Assembly: GCF_030382115.1 (NCBI RefSeq)
Contig: NZ_JAUDRJ010000003.1
Span: 2,443,491 to 2,454,480, forward strand
DNA length: 10,990 nucleotides
Direction of reading: 5' to 3'
Origin: Nostoc sp. GT001
GTDB taxonomy: Bacteria > Cyanobacteriota > Cyanobacteriia > Cyanobacteriales > Nostocaceae
Positions 7,125-10,990 of this stretch are shown one piece after another. The notes under the pieces were generated by a model that was not told where the DNA came from, searched no databases, and saw only the letters and a program-made list of their open reading frames with translations. A program made the position numbers and the translations under genes. Numbering within the stretch: the stretch's first letter is position 1; every line of letters starts with the position of its first letter.

Positions 7125-7157
7125 ATGTTAATATATGATTAATCAAATATAAGACAT
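7125..7157. promoter_or_regulatory. Possible PadR operator dyad
   Basis: The perfect palindrome TGATTAATCA (7136-7145) is flanked by ATGT (7125-7128) and ACAT (7154-7157), almost symmetrically. PadR operators characteristically have ATGT/ACAT half-sites, though usually closer together. It lies about 70-100 bases upstream of the padR start in the divergent gap, a plausible site for autoregulation. AT richness makes a chance palindrome possible. Confidence 0.35.
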
Positions 7158-7263
7158 GACGTTTATAAAAGACATGCTCATTATAATGCTTCTTAGCAAG
7201 GAAACCAAATACATAAAAAACTCCATTCACAAGGGTATGGAGGAGAAGAAGGGAATAGGTTAA

Positions 7264-7299
7264 AGGTAACAGGGTACAGATCCCTATCACCTGTTACCT
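7264..7299. repeat. Palindromic dispersed repeat, copy B
   Basis: AGGTAACAGG (7264-7273) is perfectly inverted as CCTGTTACCT (7290-7299), with GGG/CCC able to extend the stem. Its layout matches copy A (2834-2873): the same arms except for one base pair, the same TCCCTAT in the loop, but four bases shorter. Confidence 0.8.
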
Positions 7300-7390
7300 G
7301 TCACCTCTTCCCTAATCCCAATGCCCAATTCTCAATGCTTAGAAATTATTTAAGCCATTGAAGACTATTGTAACGAGAGGATAAGTAACA

Positions 7391-7804
7391 TTGACTTCTA
7401 ACACACTTACACAAAGAATACGTCAGCATCAATATCTGCGTGATTTACGAAACAAATTACTCGACCTTCACAAGATGTTGCTGGAGACAGAACGCATTGC
7501 CTACGAACAGATTAGTGGACGAGTATCAAGTGGAGAACTTCTTCAGCTAGTCATCGCTCACGAACAATTTGCTTGGCTACATCGCATTTCTGAGATGGTT
7601 GTGCAAGTTGATGAAATGCTCCAAGCAGACGAACCGATATTACTGGACGATTTCCAAAAATTGATTGCTGATGTCCGTACACTTATTGTACCGTTAGAGA
7701 CGGGTAATACCTTCGAGAGAAAGTATTACAACGCTCTCCAGCGCGAACCTGGTGCTGTGTTGGCACACGCGGAGATATCCAGATTCCTCACGTCTAAGGT
7801 TTGA
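7391..7804 (+). CDS. Small conserved-looking protein, function unknown, TTG start
   Basis: The 137-residue product is charged and predicted mostly helical. It starts with MTSNTLTQRIRQHQYLRDLRNKLLDLH and ends with REPGAVLAHAEISRFLTSKV, without signal peptide, membrane segment or cysteine. I have the impression that similar proteins occur widely in cyanobacteria and some proteobacteria, but I cannot name a family or function. The TTG start is chosen because an in-frame stop lies at 7382-7384 and GAGAGG (7375-7380) is well spaced. The next in-frame ATG would remove the first 28 residues, which look part of the domain. It is divergent from padR-pfkB and converges with the oxidoreductase gene. Confidence 0.75.
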   Translation: MTSNTLTQRIRQHQYLRDLRNKLLDLHKMLLETERIAYEQISGRVSSGELLQLVIAHEQFAWLHRISEMVVQVDEMLQADEPILLDDFQKLIADVRTLIVPLETGNTFERKYYNALQREPGAVLAHAEISRFLTSKV

Positions 7805-7815
7805 TTGCTAATTTA

Positions 7816-7863
7816 CCCAAACAGTGCTGAGTACAAAAGTAAGAATCGTACTCAGCACTTGGG
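7816..7863. terminator. Hairpin between two converging genes
   Basis: AGTGCTGAGTAC (7823-7834) and GTACTCAGCACT (7848-7859) pair perfectly over 12 bp around a 13-base loop. After a three-base bulge, CCCA/TGGG extends the stem. It lies in the 65-base gap between the ends of two converging genes, where a bidirectional terminator is expected. Neither side has a good T tract, so termination or 3'-end protection is inferred. Confidence 0.55.
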
Positions 7864-7869
7864 CACTCA

Positions 7870-9432
7870 TCAACTAACTGCCACCAAAGGCTGAGGTATT
7901 TCAGCTTTATGCCATACCGATTTCCCTGTTAGCAGTTCTACAACATCCATCCCATTCCCAATCACACCTGGTACACTCGGATATCCGGCACTTGCTCCGA
8001 CGAAAAACAGGTTAGATAACTCTGTCGTATATCCCAAACGATTTAAACCAACCTGTTTGGGAATTAATTTCGCACCGTAAATATTACCCTGCGGCTGTCC
8101 TAGATAAAATTCGCTGGTGGTAGGTGTGCCGTAAACTTTCATCCGGGCGTAGTTGTCCACATCTGGAATCAAATCTCGCACACTTGTCATCATCTGCTGA
8201 TAAACTTCTCGCTTTTTGGCTTTATAGGCTTTTGGATTAGTTTTGTGCAGATTTTCAAATGGTTTATAAGAACAGACAGTCGCAATCTCTAAAACGTGAT
8301 GTCCTTTTGGCCCCATCCCTGGTTCGCTAGATTTCATCGTTGGACAAGAGAGGAAAATCCACGGATGACTGAAGTTACCTGCCAATTGTTGTTGATATTC
8401 TCTATTCAGGTCGCCTGTGGGATAATACCAAATATTCCAATTACCGATGCCATAACGTTGAGGATCGAAACGGCTATCTAAACCCAAGTAGATATTGAAA
8501 GCACTGGCTGAGTATTCGTAACTGGTTAGACGTTGATGCTCTTTGTGACTCAAAGCTTCAGAATCATGCATCAACTCCACTGTTAATTTGGGGTCGAGGT
8601 CGCTGATATAAGCTTTGTTGGCACAATAGCTTATACCATCGGCAATGACACTATGGACATTATGGTTGCTAACTTGAATATGGCTTACCGGAGTTGAGTA
8701 TTTGATTACACCTCCACCTGCGGTAATGACGTTTGCAATGGTGTTAACAAAGTGTTTGAAGTGATGTTTAGGATAATAAGCACCTTCTGAGTAGTCCCAA
8801 GTTAGGGAAGTGTGCGTGAGTAGCGCAATTTCTTCTGGTGGTAGTGCATAGTCGCCACTTTGTCCTGCCAACAATGCTTGTAGTTTAGGCGATAACCCGA
8901 CGTGGTTATACAAATCTTGTAGAGTCCAATTGCGCTTTAAAAATAAATTCAAATATTTTGGTAATTTTAACCAGTCAGACAACTTCCGATCGAACCAGTG
9001 TACTTCCTGCACTAGGCTGCGAATTTCTTGGTGGAGTTGCTGAATTTCATTGCAGTAACGGTTAATAGCATTAGCTTCTTCTGGAAATGTGGAGAGTAAA
9101 CGCGATCGCAAACTTTCCCATCCCAAAGGAATTTTGAAATCTGCCTCTGGTGTAATAACTCGATCGATACAGTCAGGATCGAGGCTATTAAGGGGTACAT
9201 CTTGATTAAGATAGTCGAGAAATTTACCTATAGTCTGACCAGAACCACATTGAGAAATGTAATGTACGTCAGCACAAAAACTATATTCCCCGTAATCAAA
9301 GGTGTGACAACATCCACCAGGTAAATAATGTTGTTCTAGAACTGCTACCCGATAACCTTGTCGAGTTAAACAGGCTGCGGCCGAAAGTCCGCCCAATCCG
9401 GCTCCCAGTATCACATAATCGAAGATTTCCAT
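7870..9432 (-). CDS. FAD-dependent oxidoreductase, phytoene desaturase/CrtISO/retinol saturase group
   Basis: This group uses FAD to desaturate, saturate or isomerise polyenes such as carotenoids and retinoids, usually at membranes. The 520 residues start with a Rossmann motif, DYVILGAGLGGLSAA (5-19). Glu33 lies in VLEQHYLPGG and should bind the FAD ribose. The C-terminal FAD region is LFFVGASAGYPSVPGVIGNG, near residues 475-495. Also visible are SCPTMKSSEPGMGPKG and GTPTTSEFYLGQPQGNIYG, elements I associate with the CrtISO/retinol saturase branch. I cannot say whether carotenoids are the substrate. The start is ATG 9432: AAGGAG sits six bases before it, and the six-residue-longer TTG version (from 9450) would translate through that site. 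No clear partner gene is adjacent. A HIP1 site lies at 9102-9109. Confidence 0.88.
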   Translation of the reverse strand: MEIFDYVILGAGLGGLSAAACLTRQGYRVAVLEQHYLPGGCCHTFDYGEYSFCADVHYISQCGSGQTIGKFLDYLNQDVPLNSLDPDCIDRVITPEADFKIPLGWESLRSRLLSTFPEEANAINRYCNEIQQLHQEIRSLVQEVHWFDRKLSDWLKLPKYLNLFLKRNWTLQDLYNHVGLSPKLQALLAGQSGDYALPPEEIALLTHTSLTWDYSEGAYYPKHHFKHFVNTIANVITAGGGVIKYSTPVSHIQVSNHNVHSVIADGISYCANKAYISDLDPKLTVELMHDSEALSHKEHQRLTSYEYSASAFNIYLGLDSRFDPQRYGIGNWNIWYYPTGDLNREYQQQLAGNFSHPWIFLSCPTMKSSEPGMGPKGHHVLEIATVCSYKPFENLHKTNPKAYKAKKREVYQQMMTSVRDLIPDVDNYARMKVYGTPTTSEFYLGQPQGNIYGAKLIPKQVGLNRLGYTTELSNLFFVGASAGYPSVPGVIGNGMDVVELLTGKSVWHKAEIPQPLVAVS

Positions 9433-9438
9433 CTCAGT

Positions 9439-9444
9439 CTCCTT
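9439..9444 (-). promoter_or_regulatory. Shine-Dalgarno site fixing the oxidoreductase start
   Basis: AAGGAG on the minus strand lies six bases before the ATG at 9432. It favours that start over the in-frame TTG at 9450, which has no comparable site. Confidence 0.8.
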
Positions 9445-9525
9445 TGGCAATCTTGATTTCGGTGTTATGGTCTTTTATCGCTGTTTTTACCAGTAGAAAT
9501 GCCAAAATACTCAGCGCTTCTTCAG

Positions 9526-9556
9526 CTAGCAGTTTTCATTCAATGAAAATTGCTAG
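9526..9556. repeat. Inverted repeat (hairpin 1) upstream of the oxidoreductase
   Basis: CTAGCAGTTTTCA (9526-9538) pairs with TGAAAATTGCTAG (9544-9556) over 13 positions with one G-T pair, around the five-base loop TTCAA. It lies about 95 bases upstream of the oxidoreductase start. No T run follows on either strand, so a terminator role is not supported. Confidence 0.65.
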
Positions 9557-9571
9557 AGAAACCCTTCGAGA

Positions 9572-9616
9572 GAAGGTGCAAATATTTTTATCGCTGATAG
9601 TAATAATTGCACCTTC
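9572..9616. repeat. Inverted repeat (hairpin 2) upstream of the oxidoreductase
   Basis: GAAGGTGCAA (9572-9581) is perfectly inverted as TTGCACCTTC (9607-9616). After one mismatch the stem continues with TATT/AATA, and TATC/GATA inside the loop can form a second small stem. Only 15 bases separate it from hairpin 1. Confidence 0.65.
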
Positions 9617-9930
9617 ACAAAATATTCTGATATTTAGCTGCGGCAATTTTGCCAACAACTTCACTAACATTTAGATGCCCTGAAGGATGTTAAGTGTTCA
9701 CTGATTTAATTTAAAGTAACCGCAAAAAAACCTAGCTTAAAATCCCTGTTGAAGCTTGCAGATAGTTAGCAGGCGATAATTTAAGACTTTAAGCCCTTGC
9801 TTTTTATCCTTTATGTATTAATTTTATTTAAACTATCAAAACTTGTTTGAAAATGGTTGCTTTTCTTCATAAAAACTTACTAAAGTATTAATTAGCTAAA
9901 ACTATATAGAGAAGCAAATAAAAAATAATA

Positions 9931-9965
9931 ACTCCTAATTCCTAACTCCTAACTCCTAACTAATA
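9931..9965. repeat. Heptamer tandem repeat (STRR type) abutting holB
   Basis: Four consecutive seven-base units (ACTCCTA, ATTCCTA, ACTCCTA, ACTCCTA) and a degenerate fifth (ACTAATA) end four bases before the holB ATG. Short tandemly repeated repetitive heptamers are a known feature of heterocystous cyanobacterial genomes. Here the array occupies the place of the Shine-Dalgarno sequence. Confidence 0.85.
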
Positions 9966-9969
9966 ATTA

Positions 9970-10944
9970 ATGACTAACGATCCATTTGCACCAGTTATCG
10001 GACAACAGCAAGCTGTAGAATTACTCACTCAGGCTGTCAGACAAAACCGGGTTCCTCCAGCCTACTTATTTGTGGGGCCAGATGGTGTAGGCAGGAGTTT
10101 AGCAGCCAGATGCTTTGTGGAATTGCTATTTTCTAGTGGCATGGAAGTCACTGCATCTTTGCAAAACCGTTTGCGTCAAGGGAACCATCCAGCTTTATTG
10201 TGGGTGCAACCAACATACCAATACCAGGGACAACGATTAACAGCAGCAGAAGCAGCCGAAAAAGGACTCAAGCGTAAAGCACCACCTGTAATTAGACTAG
10301 AGCAAATTCGGGAAATTACCGAGTTTTTAGGTCGTCCGCCTTTGGAAGCGCCGAGGAATGTGGTAGTGCTGGAAGAAGCGCAAACAATGGCAGAAGCCGC
10401 AGCGAATGCTTTACTTAAAACCTTGGAAGAACCGGGACAGGCGACATTAATTTTAATTGCACCGACACCTGAATCTGTGTTGCCGACTTTGGTATCACGC
10501 TGTCAACGTATTCCTTTTTATCGCTTAAATGCAGAGTCTTTGGCTGTTGTACTCACACAAACAGGCCATCAGGAAATTTTACAAAATCAGGCAGTATTGA
10601 GCATAGCAGCTGGTAGTGCTGGAAGTGCGATCGCATCTTATGAACAATTACAAGCAATTCCCCGTGAGTTACTCGAAGACTTGAAAAAAGCGCCTAAATC
10701 TTACCGTAACGCCTTAGAGTTAGCCAAAAAAATTGATAAGGATTTAGATACAGAAGCGCAACTGTGGTTAGTTGATTATCTTCAGCAATTTTACTGGCAG
10801 CAATGGCATCAACCTAGTATCATTAACCAGCTAGAACAATCTCGAAAATACTTGCTTGCTTACGCTCAACCACGGCTAGTTTGGGAATGTCTGCTTTTAT
10901 CTGTGTATCAAAAATCAAATTCTATTTCTCCTACTCATCGCTGA
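9970..10944 (+). CDS. holB: DNA polymerase III clamp loader subunit delta-prime
   Basis: Delta-prime is the stator of the clamp loader that places the beta sliding clamp on DNA, working with delta and the tau/gamma (DnaX) subunits. The 324 residues have the AAA+ layout: PVIGQQQAVELL (8-19), a P-loop-like GPDGVGRS (36-43) and a Walker B-like VVVLEEAQTM (131-140). ANALLKTLEEP (145-155) and the SRC motif (176-178) in LVSRCQRIPF follow. Arg42 replaces the P-loop lysine, fitting a subunit that does not hydrolyse ATP; the SRC arginine acts in trans on a neighbouring DnaX subunit. The absence of a Cys4 zinc cluster and the shortness separate it from DnaX. Helical collar sequence fills the C-terminus. 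The ATG follows the heptamer array without a Shine-Dalgarno sequence. No partner gene is visible before the window ends. Confidence 0.93.
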   Translation: MTNDPFAPVIGQQQAVELLTQAVRQNRVPPAYLFVGPDGVGRSLAARCFVELLFSSGMEVTASLQNRLRQGNHPALLWVQPTYQYQGQRLTAAEAAEKGLKRKAPPVIRLEQIREITEFLGRPPLEAPRNVVVLEEAQTMAEAAANALLKTLEEPGQATLILIAPTPESVLPTLVSRCQRIPFYRLNAESLAVVLTQTGHQEILQNQAVLSIAAGSAGSAIASYEQLQAIPRELLEDLKKAPKSYRNALELAKKIDKDLDTEAQLWLVDYLQQFYWQQWHQPSIINQLEQSRKYLLAYAQPRLVWECLLLSVYQKSNSISPTHR

Positions 10945-10990
10945 GTAAGATTGTATTTCTATAGTTCCTCATCAAAGTCTCAGTACAATA

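Larger units (their letters stand above)
7059..7390. other. Divergent gap between padR and the 137-residue protein gene
   Basis: The 332 bases hold no gene I can support. From left to right they contain the padR leader and an AT-rich stretch with a dyad (7125-7157). Next comes a direct repeat AAGACATG (7151-7158 and 7169-7176), then the palindromic repeat copy B (7264-7299), followed by pyrimidine-rich repeat-like DNA to about 7340. Promoters for both flanking genes must lie here, but none stands out. Confidence 0.6.
9451..9969. other. Divergent gap before holB, with two hairpins and a heptamer array
   Basis: These roughly 520 AT-rich bases separate two divergent genes. A short open frame on the plus strand (up to 9674) has low-complexity hydrophobic content, no start signal, and runs through both hairpins, so I do not call it. 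Two hairpins lie at 9526-9556 and 9572-9616. A weak promoter candidate for holB is TTGCTT (9857-9862), an 18-base spacer and TAAAGT (9881-9886). A heptamer repeat abuts the holB start. From about 9620 to 9850 I see nothing else. Confidence 0.6.

Noticed and set aside
9430..9450. TTG start at 9450 for the oxidoreductase
   Set aside because: The ATG at 9432 has AAGGAG six bases upstream, and the Rossmann motif begins at the usual distance from it.
9444..9674. Plus-strand open frame of 76 codons upstream of holB
   Set aside because: It starts inside the ribosome site region of the opposite gene, crosses two hairpins, has no Shine-Dalgarno sequence and shows no recognisable domain.
9931..9965. 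Heptamer array as a CRISPR or other defence array
   Set aside because: The units are seven bases long and contiguous without spacers, which fits STRR-type repeats.

Overview
The window looks like chromosomal DNA of a filamentous cyanobacterium, probably of the Nostoc/Anabaena group. It carries a cyanobacterial psbA gene. It has six perfect HIP1 octamers (GCGATCGC), where chance predicts about 0.2 in 11 kb. Its spacers hold heptameric tandem repeats and dispersed palindromes typical of heterocyst-formers. The genus call rests on this overall style, not on a marker gene. I see no rRNA, tRNA, CRISPR array, insertion sequence or phage gene.

Layout. (1) 34-1116, plus strand: psbA, a complete D1 protein of the Glu130 type, followed by a strong terminator. 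(2) 1361-2806, plus strand: a probable two-gene unit encoding a small lipoprotein and a 295-residue helical protein of unknown function. (3) 2887-3609, minus strand: a membrane-anchored extracytoplasmic protein of unknown function, converging on unit 2 across a palindromic repeat. (4) 3805-4115, minus strand: an RRM-type RNA-binding protein (Rbp) gene broken by a one-base deletion, with a perfect 17-bp terminator hairpin after it and a hairpin over its Shine-Dalgarno sequence. (5) 4508-7058, minus strand: a CysQ-like phosphatase, then upstream of it a PfkB sugar kinase and a PadR regulator. The last two are 12 bases apart and look like one operon. (6) 7391-7804, plus strand: a small conserved protein with a TTG start. 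(7) 7870-9432, minus strand: a large FAD-dependent oxidoreductase of the phytoene desaturase/CrtISO/retinol saturase group. (8) 9970-10944, plus strand: the delta-prime subunit of DNA polymerase III.

The genes do not form one pathway. They are photosynthesis, redox/carotenoid-like, sulfur/nucleotide salvage, regulatory and replication genes side by side, as is usual in such genomes. The only functional links the sequence supports are padR-pfkB and the lipoprotein/helical-protein pair.

The less ordinary features are the rbp frameshift with its intact control signals, and a PadR C-terminus apparently made from intergenic repeat DNA. A palindromic repeat also occurs twice, with a compensatory base-pair change between the copies. 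I found no convincing new multi-gene system.
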